A stretch of DNA of 64,000 nucleotides, from NCBI GenBank assembly GCA_029267445.1, contig JAJUIU010000011.1, positions 1 through 64,000 on the forward strand. The letters are read 5' to 3'. The notes beneath the pieces were generated by a model. That model was not told the DNA's origin and ran no database searches. It was given only the letters and a program-made list of their open reading frames with translations. Of the stretch, positions 42,973 to 52,338 are shown one piece after another; position 1 is the stretch's first letter; every line of letters begins with the position of its first letter. The translations under genes and the position numbers were made by a program. The DNA is from Rhodospirillaceae bacterium. Lineage in GTDB: Bacteria; Pseudomonadota; Alphaproteobacteria; Azospirillales; Azospirillaceae.

Positions 42973-43590
42973 TCAGGCCGGGGTCAGGGCGAACGCTTCG
43001 GTTTCGATATCGATGAAGGCCTGGCCGAGCGCCCCCACGGGGCGGTACAGCCGGGCCGAGGGCGCCCGGGACAGGTCCCGGAAGAACTGGCCCGCCCAGG
43101 GCCGGATGTGCCGGCTGAACAGGGCGGCCTGCAGCGTCTCGTCCGTTGCTCCGCCGCCAAGCTCGCCCGTGATCAGGCCGGCCATCATGTCGAACAGGCT
43201 GGCGATATGGTCCTCGGGCTCCGGCACGCCGGGTGCCCGGGTGATGCCCAGATCGCGCATGTCGGCCCGTAGCCGGGCCAGCGGCCGGTCGAACAGGAAT
43301 CCGCTGATGTAGAAGGAGGCGTAGGGGACGACTTCGCCCCGCGTCACCCCGATGAACAGGTCCTGGAACTCGTGCACGGCCGTCTCCGGCGTCGACCGGC
43401 CGGCCTCCGCCGCCAGATCGCCCAGGGCCGCGCCGAATGGCGTCCCGTCGCCGGACAGACCGGCGAGGCCCTCCAGCAGCTCACCGTCCGGGGGCCGCGC
43501 CAGCAGGCGCGCGATCAAGGTGTAGGCCCGCGCCCGCAGAAGTTCAGTCTCGTCCGCGATACGCTCCGCGCTCTCCACCCTGCTGGCCAC
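42973..43590 (-). CDS. TorD/DmsD-family molybdoenzyme chaperone
   Basis: A 205-residue all-helical protein with the TorD-family pattern: RARAYTLIARLLARPPD at the start, the diagnostic FQDLFIGVTRGEVVPYASFYISGF (read in parts), and EPEDHIASLFDMMAGLI (the ExxDH motif). Such chaperones bind the TAT leader of the catalytic subunit until the cofactor is inserted. It leads the fdh operon, and fdhA has exactly such a leader. Confidence 0.92.
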   Translation of the reverse strand: MASRVESAERIADETELLRARAYTLIARLLARPPDGELLEGLAGLSGDGTPFGAALGDLAAEAGRSTPETAVHEFQDLFIGVTRGEVVPYASFYISGFLFDRPLARLRADMRDLGITRAPGVPEPEDHIASLFDMMAGLITGELGGGATDETLQAALFSRHIRPWAGQFFRDLSRAPSARLYRPVGALGQAFIDIETEAFALTPA

Positions 43591-43799
43591 CGTGCCCGTT
43601 CCTCCCTGCCGGGGACGGGTTTCCCCGGCATGGTGGTCAACATGGCCTCAACGGCTTTGTTACGCGCGCGGGGGCGGAAAGTTCTGGCGGAAAAGGGGGC
43701 GGCAGGGGCGCATTGGACGGCGGCGGCAACGTTTCCCCGCACCCCGCTGTTGCATCGATAAACGGCGTCCCCTCGACGCCGAAACGGGGAAACACGACG

Positions 43800-44402
43800 A
43801 TGCGTCTTCGAACCGGAGCCTCCAGCCTGGCGCTCGCGGCGCTGCTGCTCGCCGCACCCGCCCTGGCCCAGCAGGACCAAACCCAGACGATGCCGCCCCA
43901 GGCGACGACTCCGCAGGTCAGTCCGGAGAACGCCGCCGATCCGGAAACCTATTCCGGCCGGCAGCCGGGACCCGGGCAGCCCATCCCGGGCGAGGCCGGC
44001 ACCCCGCCCGCCGGGCGTGGCACCCCCGGTACGCCGGACGAAGCGATCACCGCGAAGGAGAACCTCGAGGGCCGCAGCACCATGACGCGGGAGCCGCAGA
44101 CCGCGATCCCGCAGAAGGAGGCGCCGGGCGAGGAGGGCACCCGGCGCGGCCTGCGCGACCAGAATGTCAGGGACACCCAGCTGGGCCAGCCCTCACAGCA
44201 GGGCACCCGCTCGCCGGAGGTGCAGGGGGCCGGCGCGTCGGACAATCTGTTCCAGGCGCTCGCGGCCGTGCGGAACGCGCCGCCGAACCTTGAGGGCACA
44301 CCGGTCCCGCGTCCGAACGACTACGCCAGCGAGCCCGAGGTGGACTGGGAACAGTCGGACAGCCCGAACCCGTCCGAACAGACCAGCCGCGAGGTTCAGT
44401 AG
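43800..44402 (+). CDS. Secreted Pro/Gln/Glu-rich protein of unknown function
   Basis: A 200-residue protein with a strong signal peptide (ASSLALAALLLAAPALAQQ). The mature part is rich in Pro, Gln, Thr, Glu and Gly, with almost no hydrophobic core, and is probably disordered. Short sections such as GEEGTRRGLRDQNVRDTQ look charged. No family is recognised. It is divergent from the fdh operon and convergent with the next small gene, 4 bases away. Confidence 0.7.
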   Translation: MRLRTGASSLALAALLLAAPALAQQDQTQTMPPQATTPQVSPENAADPETYSGRQPGPGQPIPGEAGTPPAGRGTPGTPDEAITAKENLEGRSTMTREPQTAIPQKEAPGEEGTRRGLRDQNVRDTQLGQPSQQGTRSPEVQGAGASDNLFQALAAVRNAPPNLEGTPVPRPNDYASEPEVDWEQSDSPNPSEQTSREVQ

Positions 44403-44406
44403 GCCG

Positions 44407-44766
44407 CTACTCCGCGAACTGGCTCGCCAGCGCCTCGGTGTCCAGTTCGCGGCCCTGCTGCTCCACCTCCTCCAGCTCCTGCTGGAAGACGCGCAGGATG
44501 CGGGCCACGAAGTCGGCGTGCCAGCGCTGGCGCTCCGCCATGGCGGCGGCGTCCGGCCTGTAGGCGTCGATCGTCGCCGCCGTCACCGGCTGGCCGTCGG
44601 CCAGCAGCCGCTCCACCGTGTCCAGCCGCTCGCGCGTGACCGCCAGCTCCTGGGCGACGGCCATGGCGACAGCCATGACCCGTTCCGTCTGCGCGTCGGC
44701 CAGGAACCAGGGGCGTTTGCCTTTGGCCTTGGCCCCGGCCGCGCGCCGGATGTCGATCCCGTCCAT
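44407..44766 (-). CDS. Small helical protein of unknown function
   Basis: A 119-residue soluble protein that looks almost fully helical, with a heptad-like stretch (ERVMAVAMAVAQELAVTRERLDTVERLLADG, read in parts) and a second helix FVARILRVFQQELEEVEQQ. No signal or membrane segment is visible. The ATG 44766 has GAGAGG upstream. It lies 16 bases after the methyltransferase gene in the same direction, so the two are probably co-transcribed. I do not recognise the family. Confidence 0.72.
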   Translation of the reverse strand: MDGIDIRRAAGAKAKGKRPWFLADAQTERVMAVAMAVAQELAVTRERLDTVERLLADGQPVTAATIDAYRPDAAAMAERQRWHADFVARILRVFQQELEEVEQQGRELDTEALASQFAE

Positions 44767-44782
44767 CACCCTCTCCCGTCTC

Positions 44783-45997
44783 TCAGTTCTTCCAGGCGCC
44801 GAAGGCGTACCAGGCGGCGGCCCGGCCATGGTCCTCAGTCGCCCCGGTGGGCGAGGCGGGGTTGCGCGCCTCGTCATCCACCTTCGCGCGGACGTAACCG
44901 TCGAACATCCGGTCGGGACGGAAGCCCGCATCCTCCATCAGGCCCCGCACGTCGATGCCGTGCATGGCGCTCCAGAATGGCTCGTTGTTGTAGTAGGCGT
45001 CCCAGTCGCGCAGCATCTGCTCGACCAGCGGCATGCGCTCGTCGTACTGCGGCTGTTCCACATGTAGCGTCAGCCCGCCCGGAGCCAGCAGGCGGTGGAT
45101 CTCCTCGAAGATGCGCCGCATGGCGGTACCCGACGTCTCGTGCCAGAACATGGTGGTCTGGACCCAGTCGAAGCTGGCGTCGGGGAATTCGGCCGGGTCC
45201 AGCCTTTCGGCGTTGGCCTGCACGAACACGATGTTCTCCACGCCCAGCGCCTTCGCCCTGGCGTGTCCATAGCGCAGCATGGGTGCGGCCGTGTCGACCG
45301 CGACCACGACCGCGTCCGGAAAGGCCTGCGCCAGCGGCACCGCGTTGTGCCCGAGACCGCAGCCGAGGTCGAGGATGCGCCGGGGGCTGAACTCCGGGAA
45401 GGTGGTCCGCACGAAGTCGGCCACGGCGCGCCCGCCGCCGTCCGACATCGGCCCCAACGCACCGCCCGTGGTCACGAACAGTCCGCTGTCATAGTTCGCC
45501 GCCGCCGACACGTCGTCCGGCACCAGCTCCGTATGGTAGCTGCCGGGCATGCAGTGGTGATCCACCTTGGCGAGGTACGAGGGCAGTTCCAGCGACGGGT
45601 CGAGGCGCAGTGTCCCGGCATTGTCGTTCAGCGCCTGGGCCCGCGCGTTCAGGGCGTCGATCTGGCGCAGCACCATGGAACGCCCGGCTTGCTGGCGCAT
45701 CTCCATGGCGTTGCGCCGGAGTGCGGACCATTCCTGGAAGAACGGGTCGTCCAGCATCGCCCGGCGCACCTCGTGCCGGTCGCGGAAGTCGCGCCCCGCC
45801 ACGGCCCGGAAGGCCGGCCTCACCCGCGCCTCGTAGACCACCCGGTTGCCCGGCGAGAGGTACGTGGCGAGATGCCGGTTCAGGTTGGCCAGGAAGTTGT
45901 ACCGGGCGATCTCGTCGTGGCTCGGCTCCGGAAACATCGCATGCCGGCCTACCCGGTCCCAGCTCGGCGGTGTCGGCGGTGCGTTGCGCGCGCTCAT
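44783..45997 (-). CDS. Class I SAM-dependent methyltransferase with N-terminal helical extension
   Basis: A 404-residue protein. Residues 1-170 are a helical domain without a clear relative (SHDEIARYNFLANLNRHLATYL). A Rossmann methyltransferase follows: ILDLGCGLGHNAVPLAQAF (motif I), VVAVDTAAPMLRYG, NIVFVQANAERL and LLAPGGLTLHVEQP. The substrate is unknown; the extension suggests a specialised one. The ATG 45997 follows GGGGAG. It is divergent from the membrane protein at 46205, and the shared gap holds an FNR/FixK-type box about 105 bases upstream of this gene. Confidence 0.82.
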   Translation of the reverse strand: MSARNAPPTPPSWDRVGRHAMFPEPSHDEIARYNFLANLNRHLATYLSPGNRVVYEARVRPAFRAVAGRDFRDRHEVRRAMLDDPFFQEWSALRRNAMEMRQQAGRSMVLRQIDALNARAQALNDNAGTLRLDPSLELPSYLAKVDHHCMPGSYHTELVPDDVSAAANYDSGLFVTTGGALGPMSDGGGRAVADFVRTTFPEFSPRRILDLGCGLGHNAVPLAQAFPDAVVVAVDTAAPMLRYGHARAKALGVENIVFVQANAERLDPAEFPDASFDWVQTTMFWHETSGTAMRRIFEEIHRLLAPGGLTLHVEQPQYDERMPLVEQMLRDWDAYYNNEPFWSAMHGIDVRGLMEDAGFRPDRMFDGYVRAKVDDEARNPASPTGATEDHGRAAAWYAFGAWKN

Positions 45998-46100
45998 GGT
46001 ACTCCCCCGTCTGCCTCCAGTCGTTCCGCCGATCATGCGGGGCGGGGCGGCGGCCGGGTATGATTTGCGTCAATTCGATACCCAAGTTGTCCGGACAAAT

Positions 46101-46114
46101 TTGACCTGGATCAA
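46101..46114. promoter_or_regulatory. FNR/FixK-type binding box
   Basis: TTGACCTGGATCAA matches the CRP/FNR-family consensus TTGAT-N4-ATCAA at nine of ten fixed positions. It lies between two divergent genes, about 90 bases from the ATG of the membrane protein and 105 from the methyltransferase. That suggests oxygen-dependent control of one or both. Confidence 0.6.
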
Positions 46115-46204
46115 GGAAGGCCCCCTGTCGCCCCGGCACAGTCGGCGGACCGGTCGCGCGCCGAACGGTTCGCGTCCGAACGAAAAAGAAGCTGGAGGCC
46201 GGGC

Positions 46205-46876
46205 ATGACGTTCGGGGAGCACGAGATCCTGAAATGGCTGCACATCGTCGCCATGGCCTATTGGCTGGGCGGCGAATGGGGCGTGTTCAACGCCTCGCGG
46301 CAGGTCGTGAACCCGGCGCTGACCCTGGACGAGCGGCGGCGGCATATGGAGACGGCCTACCGGATCGACATCCTGCCCCGCACCGGCATCGTGCTGCTGC
46401 TGCCGCTGGGCCTCCACATGGGCTACAACCTGGGCACCCAGCCCCTGGGCGGGCCGTGGCTCGCCGGGATGTGGGTGTTCGTGGCCGGCTGGCTGATCCT
46501 GACCTGGACGGCCTTCGCCAAGCGGGGCACCGACCTCGGCCTCACCCTGACGAAGATCGACGAGTCGATTCGCTACGTCGTCATTCCGGCCTTGCTCATC
46601 ACCGGCATCGGCTCCCTGATCTGGCACGCCCCGTTCGACCAGGGCTGGTACGCCACCAAGGCGGCCCTGTTCGCCGGATTGCTGATCATCGGACTCCTGC
46701 TCCGCTACATCATGCGCGACTGGGTCATGCTGTTCCGCCGGATCGCGGCCGAAGGCTCCACACCGGAGGTCGAAGGGCAACTCTCCCGCGCCTTGGCCTT
46801 CGGCATGAAGCTCGCCTATGTCTACTGGGCGGGCATCATCACCATGGCGTTCCTCGGGGTCGCCAAACCGTTCTGA
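46205..46876 (+). CDS. Six-helix inner-membrane protein, possibly haem- or metal-related
   Basis: A 223-residue protein with six predicted helices (about 8-30, 59-77, 84-104, 121-140, 150-170, 197-220). The first helix holds His13 in KWLHIVAMAYWLGGEWGVF and the second His71 in GLHMGY. Intramembrane His of this kind are seen in CopD-like and cytochrome-b-like proteins, but I cannot assign the family. The FNR/FixK-type box upstream hints at low-oxygen expression. GGAG lies 13 bases before the ATG. Confidence 0.75.
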   Translation: MTFGEHEILKWLHIVAMAYWLGGEWGVFNASRQVVNPALTLDERRRHMETAYRIDILPRTGIVLLLPLGLHMGYNLGTQPLGGPWLAGMWVFVAGWLILTWTAFAKRGTDLGLTLTKIDESIRYVVIPALLITGIGSLIWHAPFDQGWYATKAALFAGLLIIGLLLRYIMRDWVMLFRRIAAEGSTPEVEGQLSRALAFGMKLAYVYWAGIITMAFLGVAKPF

Positions 46877-47462
46877 CGAAGGCCCTTCCGTGTCGGCGGT
46901 GCCGGCGCCACGCCGGATCGCGACCGTCGTCATTTTTGCCACAAACCGCCCGCCTAGAATCGGTATGCGGCGTCCCGCCCCTTGATCATCGGGGTCGATG
47001 ACACCGTATCCTCTTTAAGGTCACAGCGTGCGGGTCGTGATTCGTTAACGAACCGCCCGCAGGCTGGGACCGAACAGAGCGCGGAGGTTCGTCCGATGCC
47101 CGATCCGGAGGCCGCCTCACGGCCCGCGATCAGCATGCCGGACCCCCGGTCCCCAGGCGGGGCCCGTGGTCCGAGACGAAACCGCCAGCGTCCGCCGGTC
47201 CGCCGGACGGTCGCTGGGTTCTCCCGCACAACCTGCTCCGATGCCGCCCCGGCGCCCCGCGCGCCGGCCGCGTCGCCGTCCATCCCAGAATTCCGCGGCG
47301 AGAAGAACCTCGCGGGCCGTTTGCTCGTTTCCTTCTTCAGATGCAGACGGCCCGACACGCCCGCCGCACGCCACCGCCCCGCAACACCGTCAGGTCCGGA
47401 CGCAGGATCGCGGCCCATGACCGCCGCGCAGCCGTCCCGGATTCATGAGAGGGAGAACGCCG
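46877..47462. other. 586-base gap before prkA
   Basis: No believable gene: frames open on both strands here are Arg/Pro-rich strings without ribosome sites. It holds a perfect 12-base palindrome TTCGTTAACGAA (47041-47052), flanked by TGCGGG (47029-47034) and CCCGCA (47056-47061), so a stem-loop or operator is possible. The promoter of the prkA operon should be in this gap, but I cannot place it. Confidence 0.6.
47041..47052. promoter_or_regulatory. Perfect 12-base palindrome upstream of prkA
   Basis: TTCGTTAACGAA, with an outer TGCGGG/CCCGCA pair. It lies 410 bases before the prkA start in the AT-richest part of the gap. It may be an operator or the head of a hairpin. No regulator is suggested by the sequence. 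Confidence 0.35.
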
Positions 47463-49409
47463 ATGTCTCCGGCCCATGACATTTTCAGCAGCTTCGCCCA
47501 GACCTACGAGTCGCGCCGCGAGATGGAGATGTCCCTGCTGGACTATCTCGACGGATGCCGCGACGACCCGATGATGTACGCCGGCGCGCCCGAGCGCATC
47601 CTCGCCGCCATCGGCGAGCCCGAAGTGATCGACACCGCGCGCGACAGCCGGCTGGCGCGCATCTTCATGAACCGCACCATCAAGGTCTACCCGTCCTTCT
47701 CCGAGTTCTTCGGGATGGAGGAGACGATCGAGCGGATCGTCGGCTTCTTCCGCCACGCCGCCCAGGGGCTGGAGGAGCGCAAGCAGATCCTCTACCTGCT
47801 GGGCCCCGTCGGCGGCGGCAAATCCTCGCTCGCCGAGCGCCTCAAGGCGCTGATGGAGGATCAGCCGATCTATGTGCTGAAGGCCGGCGACCAGCTCAGC
47901 CCCGTCTTCGAAAGCCCGCTCGGCCTGTTCGATCCGGCGGCCATGGGTTCGACGCTGGAGGAGCGCTACGGCATTCCCCGCCGCCGCCTGTCCGGCCTGC
48001 TCAGCCCCTGGGCGATGAAGCGGCTGGACGAGTTCGACGGCGACATCCGGCGCTTCAAGGTGGTCAAGCTGCGTCCCTCGCGCCTGCGCCAGATCGCCAT
48101 CGCCAAGACCGAACCGGGCGACGAGAACAACCAGGACATCTCCTCCCTCGTCGGGAAGGTGGACATCCGCAAGCTGGAGCTGTTCCCCCAAAACGATCCG
48201 GACGCCTACAGCTTCTCCGGCGGCCTGAACCGCGCGAACCAGGGCATCCTGGAGTTCGTCGAGATGTTCAAGGCGCCGATCAAGATGCTGCACCCGCTGC
48301 TCACCGCGACGCAGGAGGGCAATTACATCGGCACGGAGAACATCGGCGCGCTGCCCTTCCAGGGCATCATCATGGCCCACTCCAACGAGGCCGAGTGGCA
48401 GACCTTCAAGAACAACAAGAACAACGAGGCCTTCATCGACCGCATCTGCGTGATCAAGGTCCCGTACTGCCTGCGGGTGACGGAGGAGGAGCAGATCTAC
48501 GGCAAGCTGATCCGGGGTTCGGAGCTGTCGCAGGCCCCCTGCGCGCCCGGCACGCTGGAGATGCTGGCCCGGTTCGCCGTGCTGTCGCGCCTGAAGGAGC
48601 ACGGCAACTCCAACCTCTATTCCAAGATGCGGGTCTATGACGGCGAAAGCCTGAAGGAGACGGACCCCAAGGCGCAGACCCGGCAGGAGTACAAGGACGC
48701 GGCCGGCGTGGACGAGGGGATGAACGGCATCTCCACCCGGTTCGCCTTCAAGGTCCTGGCCTCCACCTACAACTACGACAACACCGAGGTCGCGGCCGAC
48801 CCCGTGCACCTGATGTACATCCTGGAGCAGGCGATCCGGCGGGAGCAGTTCCCCGACGAGACGGAGAAGAAGTACATCGAGTTCATCAAGGCCGAACTCG
48901 CGCCCCGCTACGCGGAGTTCATCGGCAACGAGATCCAGAAGGCGTATCTGGAATCCTACCACGACTACGGCCAGAACCTGTTCGACCGCTATGTCGACTA
49001 CGCCGACGCCTGGATCGAGGATCAGGACTTCAAGGACCCGGACACGGGCCAGCTCCTGAACCGCGACCTGTTGAACCAGGAGCTGAGCAAGGTCGAGAAG
49101 CCGGCCGGGATCGCCAACCCGAAGGACTTCCGCAACGAGGTGGTCAAGTTCGCCCTGCGCATGCGGGCGGCCAACAGCGGGCGGAACCCCGACTGGACCA
49201 GCTACGAGAAAATCCGCGACGTGATCGAGCGGCGGATGTTCAGCCAAGTGGAGGAGCTGTTGCCCGTCATCAGCTTCGGCTCGAAGAAGGACAGCGACAC
49301 CGAGAAGAAGCATGGCGCCTTCGTCGAGCGCATGGTCGCCCGCGGCTACACCGAGCGGCAGGTCCGCCGGCTGGTCGAGTGGTACATGCGCGTGAAGCAG
49401 GCGGGCTGA
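47463..49409 (+). CDS. prkA: Serine protein kinase PrkA
   Basis: A 648-residue AAA+-type protein. It has the PrkA start SSFAQTYESRREMEMSLLDYL, Walker A GPVGGGKSS (114-122), Walker B-like region FVEMFKAPIKMLHPLL and the C-terminal kinase-like part. PrkA is needed for survival in starvation, and in gammaproteobacteria the operon is under nitrogen and RpoS control. In some species it acts as an AAA protease rather than a kinase. The ATG at 47463 follows GGGAG. The next gene, yeaH-like, follows after 31 bases. Confidence 0.95.
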   Translation: MSPAHDIFSSFAQTYESRREMEMSLLDYLDGCRDDPMMYAGAPERILAAIGEPEVIDTARDSRLARIFMNRTIKVYPSFSEFFGMEETIERIVGFFRHAAQGLEERKQILYLLGPVGGGKSSLAERLKALMEDQPIYVLKAGDQLSPVFESPLGLFDPAAMGSTLEERYGIPRRRLSGLLSPWAMKRLDEFDGDIRRFKVVKLRPSRLRQIAIAKTEPGDENNQDISSLVGKVDIRKLELFPQNDPDAYSFSGGLNRANQGILEFVEMFKAPIKMLHPLLTATQEGNYIGTENIGALPFQGIIMAHSNEAEWQTFKNNKNNEAFIDRICVIKVPYCLRVTEEEQIYGKLIRGSELSQAPCAPGTLEMLARFAVLSRLKEHGNSNLYSKMRVYDGESLKETDPKAQTRQEYKDAAGVDEGMNGISTRFAFKVLASTYNYDNTEVAADPVHLMYILEQAIRREQFPDETEKKYIEFIKAELAPRYAEFIGNEIQKAYLESYHDYGQNLFDRYVDYADAWIEDQDFKDPDTGQLLNRDLLNQELSKVEKPAGIANPKDFRNEVVKFALRMRAANSGRNPDWTSYEKIRDVIERRMFSQVEELLPVISFGSKKDSDTEKKHGAFVERMVARGYTERQVRRLVEWYMRVKQAG

Positions 49410-49440
49410 GGCGGGGCAACGGAGCGGAACGGAGACCGAT

Positions 49441-50757
49441 TTGTTCACAATCATCGACCGCCGCCTCAACCCGAAGGGCAAAAGCCTGGCCAACCGCCAG
49501 CGCTTCCTGCGCCGGGCGAAGGAGCAGGTCATGCGGGCGGTCCGGGACCAGGCCTCCAAGCGCCGCATCAGCGACATCGACGCCGGCGGGGAGATCGGCA
49601 TCCCCACCGGCGGGGTGTCTGAGCCGACGCTGCACCGGTCCATGACCGGCGGCATCCGCGACGTGGTGGCCCCCGGCAACAAGGAGTTCATCGAGGGCGA
49701 CCTGATCCCCCGTCCGCCCCAGGGCGGGGGCGGGCGCGGGTCGGAGGGCAGCCCCGACGGGGACGGCACGGACGAGTTCCGCTTCGCCCTGACCCGCGAG
49801 GAGTTCATCGACCTGTTCCTGGAGGACCTGGAACTCCCCGACCTTGCCAAGCGGAAGCTCGCCACCACGGAAAGCGTGTCGTGGAGCCGGGCCGGCTATT
49901 CGGTCGCGGGGTCGCCGACGAACCTCAACCTCGTGCGCACCATGCGCAACAGCCTCGCCCGCCGGATCGCGTTGAACCGCCCCAAGGCGGACGCGATCCT
50001 GGCGCTGCGGGAGGAGATCGACCGGCTGGAGCGCAAGGGCGGGGAGGCGGAGCGGCTGGCGGAGCTGCGGGCCGAGTTGGAGAGGCTGCTGCGCAAGAGC
50101 CAGCGCATCCCCTACATCGACCCGATCGACGTCCGCTACAACCGCTTCGAGGCCACGCCCAAGCCGGTGGCCCAAGCGGTGATGTTCTGCCTGATGGACG
50201 TCTCCGGCTCCATGACGGAGCACATGAAGGACCTCGCCAAGCGGTTCTACATGCTGCTCTACCTGTTCCTGACCCGACGCTACAAGCATGTCGACCTCGT
50301 CTTCATCCGGCACACCCACCGGGCGCAGGAGGTGGATGAGGACACCTTCTTCTACAGCCCCGAGACGGGCGGCACGGTGGTTTCCACGGCCCTGGAGGAG
50401 ATGCGGCGGGTGATCCAGGAGCGCTATCCGCCGGACGAATGGAACATCTACGCCGCCCAGGCCTCGGACGGGGACAACACCAGCAGCGACAACGCCCGCA
50501 CGGCCAGCCTGCTGACCCAGGAGATCCTGCCAGCCTGCCAGTACTACGCCTACATCGAGGTGGGTGGGGACCCCGAGCTGTCGCCGGCCGCCCTTCACAT
50601 GGGGGCGCGGGAGACCGACCTGTGGCGGACTTACCGGCAGCTCCTGGGCGACGGCGTGCCGCTGGCCATGAAGCAGGTGCGCCACCGGCGCGAGATCTAT
50701 CCCGTCTTCCGCGAGCTGTTCGCCAAGGACCAGCAGACCCAGGGGGCCAGCGCATGA
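49441..50757 (+). CDS. yeaH: YeaH/YhbH family protein (DUF444)
   Basis: A 438-residue protein. The N-terminal half is charged and coiled (IDRLERKGGEAERLAELRAEL). The C-terminal half has a von Willebrand A-like domain with the MIDAS motif DVSGSM (Asp253, Ser255, Ser257). It is the constant middle partner of PrkA and SpoVR; VWA proteins beside AAA+ proteins often act as substrate adaptors. It starts with TTG at 49441, with GGAG 9 bases upstream, and its stop overlaps spoVR (ATGA). Confidence 0.94.
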   Translation: MFTIIDRRLNPKGKSLANRQRFLRRAKEQVMRAVRDQASKRRISDIDAGGEIGIPTGGVSEPTLHRSMTGGIRDVVAPGNKEFIEGDLIPRPPQGGGGRGSEGSPDGDGTDEFRFALTREEFIDLFLEDLELPDLAKRKLATTESVSWSRAGYSVAGSPTNLNLVRTMRNSLARRIALNRPKADAILALREEIDRLERKGGEAERLAELRAELERLLRKSQRIPYIDPIDVRYNRFEATPKPVAQAVMFCLMDVSGSMTEHMKDLAKRFYMLLYLFLTRRYKHVDLVFIRHTHRAQEVDEDTFFYSPETGGTVVSTALEEMRRVIQERYPPDEWNIYAAQASDGDNTSSDNARTASLLTQEILPACQYYAYIEVGGDPELSPAALHMGARETDLWRTYRQLLGDGVPLAMKQVRHRREIYPVFRELFAKDQQTQGASA

Positions 50758-52307
50758 CCGTCGCCACGATCGACACGTCACGCCCCCTGTGGGAGGGGGC
50801 GGACTGGGACTACGACAAGGTCCGCCGCGCCTACGACGCCATCGAGGTGGTGGCGACCCGCGACCTCGGCCTCGACACCTACGCCAACCAGATCGAGGTG
50901 ATCACGGCGGAGCAGATGCTGGACGCCTATTCCAGCATCGGCATGCCGCTGCTCTACAAGCACTGGTCCTTCGGCAAGCATTTCGCCCGGGACGAGGTGC
51001 TGTACCGCCGGGGTCTGCGCGGGCTGGCCTACGAGATCGTCATCAACTCCAATCCCTGCATCAGCTACATCATGGAAGAGAACACCATGACGATGCAGGC
51101 GCTCGTCATGGCGCACGCCGCCTTCGGCCATAACCACTTCTTCAAGAACAACTACCTGTTCCGGCAGTGGACCGACGCCGACGGCATCCTGGACTATCTG
51201 GATTTCGCCAAGGGCTACGTCGCCCAGTGCGAGGAGCGCCACGGCCTCGCGGCGGTGGAGCGCGTGCTGGACGCGGCCCACGCCCTGATGTCCCACGGCG
51301 TGCACCGCTATCCGCGCCGCCGCCCCCTCGACCTCCGGATGGAGGAGAAGCGGGAGAAGGAGCGGCGGGAGCACCAGGAGCGGATGTTCAACGACCTCTG
51401 GCGGACGGTCCCGACCAAGGGCGGCGCGCACAACGGCCTGTCGGACCGCGACCGGCGGCGCGCCGTGCTCGGCCTGCCTGAGGAGAACATCCTCTATTTC
51501 CTGGAGAAGCGGGCGCCACGCCTGCACGCCTGGCAGCGGGAGCTGCTGCGCATCGTCCGGCATCTGGCCCAGTACTTCTATCCCCAGCGCCAGACCAAGG
51601 TGATGAACGAGGGCTGCGCCACCTATTGCCACTACCGGATCATGGAGCGGCTGCACAGCGACGGGCTTATGACCGACGGCGCGTGGCTGGAGTTCCTGCA
51701 CTCCCACACCAACGTCGTCTTCCAGCCGGAATTCGACGACCCGCGCTACGGCGGCCTGAACCCCTACGCGCTGGGCTACGCCATGATGCAGGACATCGCC
51801 CGCATCTGCGAGCGGCCGACGCAGGAGGATCGTGCGTGGTTCCCCGACATCGCCGGCAAGGGCGACAGCATGGCGGTGATCCGCGACGCCTGGGCCAACT
51901 TCCGGGACGAGAGCTTCATCCTGCAGTATCTGAGCCCGAACCTGATCCGGCGCTTCAAGCTGTTCCATGTGCGCGACGACGCGCGGGAGCCGGCGCTGAC
52001 CGTCCAGCGCATCCATGACGAGCGCGGCTACCGCGAGATCCGTCAGACGCTGGCCCGCCAGTACGACATCGCCTGGGCGGAATCCGACATCCAGATCACC
52101 GACGTCGACCTTACCGGTGACCGCAAGCTGGTGCTGGAGCACCGGGCCATGAACCAGATCGTGCTGGACGAGGACGACACCCGGTCCGTCCTCCAGCACC
52201 TCGCCGACCTCTGGGGCTACGAGGTCAGCCTTGAGGAGGTGGACGCCGCCACCGGCGCCCGCCTGAAGAAGCACACGGTCGGCCCCCGGATGATCCTGGG
52301 GGCCTGA
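50754..52307 (+). CDS. SpoVR family protein
   Basis: A 517-residue SpoVR-like protein with the family motifs YKHWSFGKHF, VINSNPCISYIMEENTM, FGHNHFFKNNYLF and KVMNEGCATYCHYRIM. The many conserved His, Cys and Glu suggest a metal centre, which is not proven. In B. subtilis SpoVR is needed for the spore cortex, but in proteobacteria it belongs to this prkA-yeaH-spoVR stress module. It overlaps yeaH by four bases and ends the operon. Confidence 0.95.
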   Translation: MTVATIDTSRPLWEGADWDYDKVRRAYDAIEVVATRDLGLDTYANQIEVITAEQMLDAYSSIGMPLLYKHWSFGKHFARDEVLYRRGLRGLAYEIVINSNPCISYIMEENTMTMQALVMAHAAFGHNHFFKNNYLFRQWTDADGILDYLDFAKGYVAQCEERHGLAAVERVLDAAHALMSHGVHRYPRRRPLDLRMEEKREKERREHQERMFNDLWRTVPTKGGAHNGLSDRDRRRAVLGLPEENILYFLEKRAPRLHAWQRELLRIVRHLAQYFYPQRQTKVMNEGCATYCHYRIMERLHSDGLMTDGAWLEFLHSHTNVVFQPEFDDPRYGGLNPYALGYAMMQDIARICERPTQEDRAWFPDIAGKGDSMAVIRDAWANFRDESFILQYLSPNLIRRFKLFHVRDDAREPALTVQRIHDERGYREIRQTLARQYDIAWAESDIQITDVDLTGDRKLVLEHRAMNQIVLDEDDTRSVLQHLADLWGYEVSLEEVDAATGARLKKHTVGPRMILGA

Positions 52308-52338
52308 CGCGGCGGTCGGCGGCAGCGGGTGGAGCGGC

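Noticed and set aside
46954-47479. Open frames of 155-165 codons on both strands before prkA
   Set aside because: Arg/Pro-rich strings without ribosome sites; they mirror each other as expected in GC-rich noncoding DNA.
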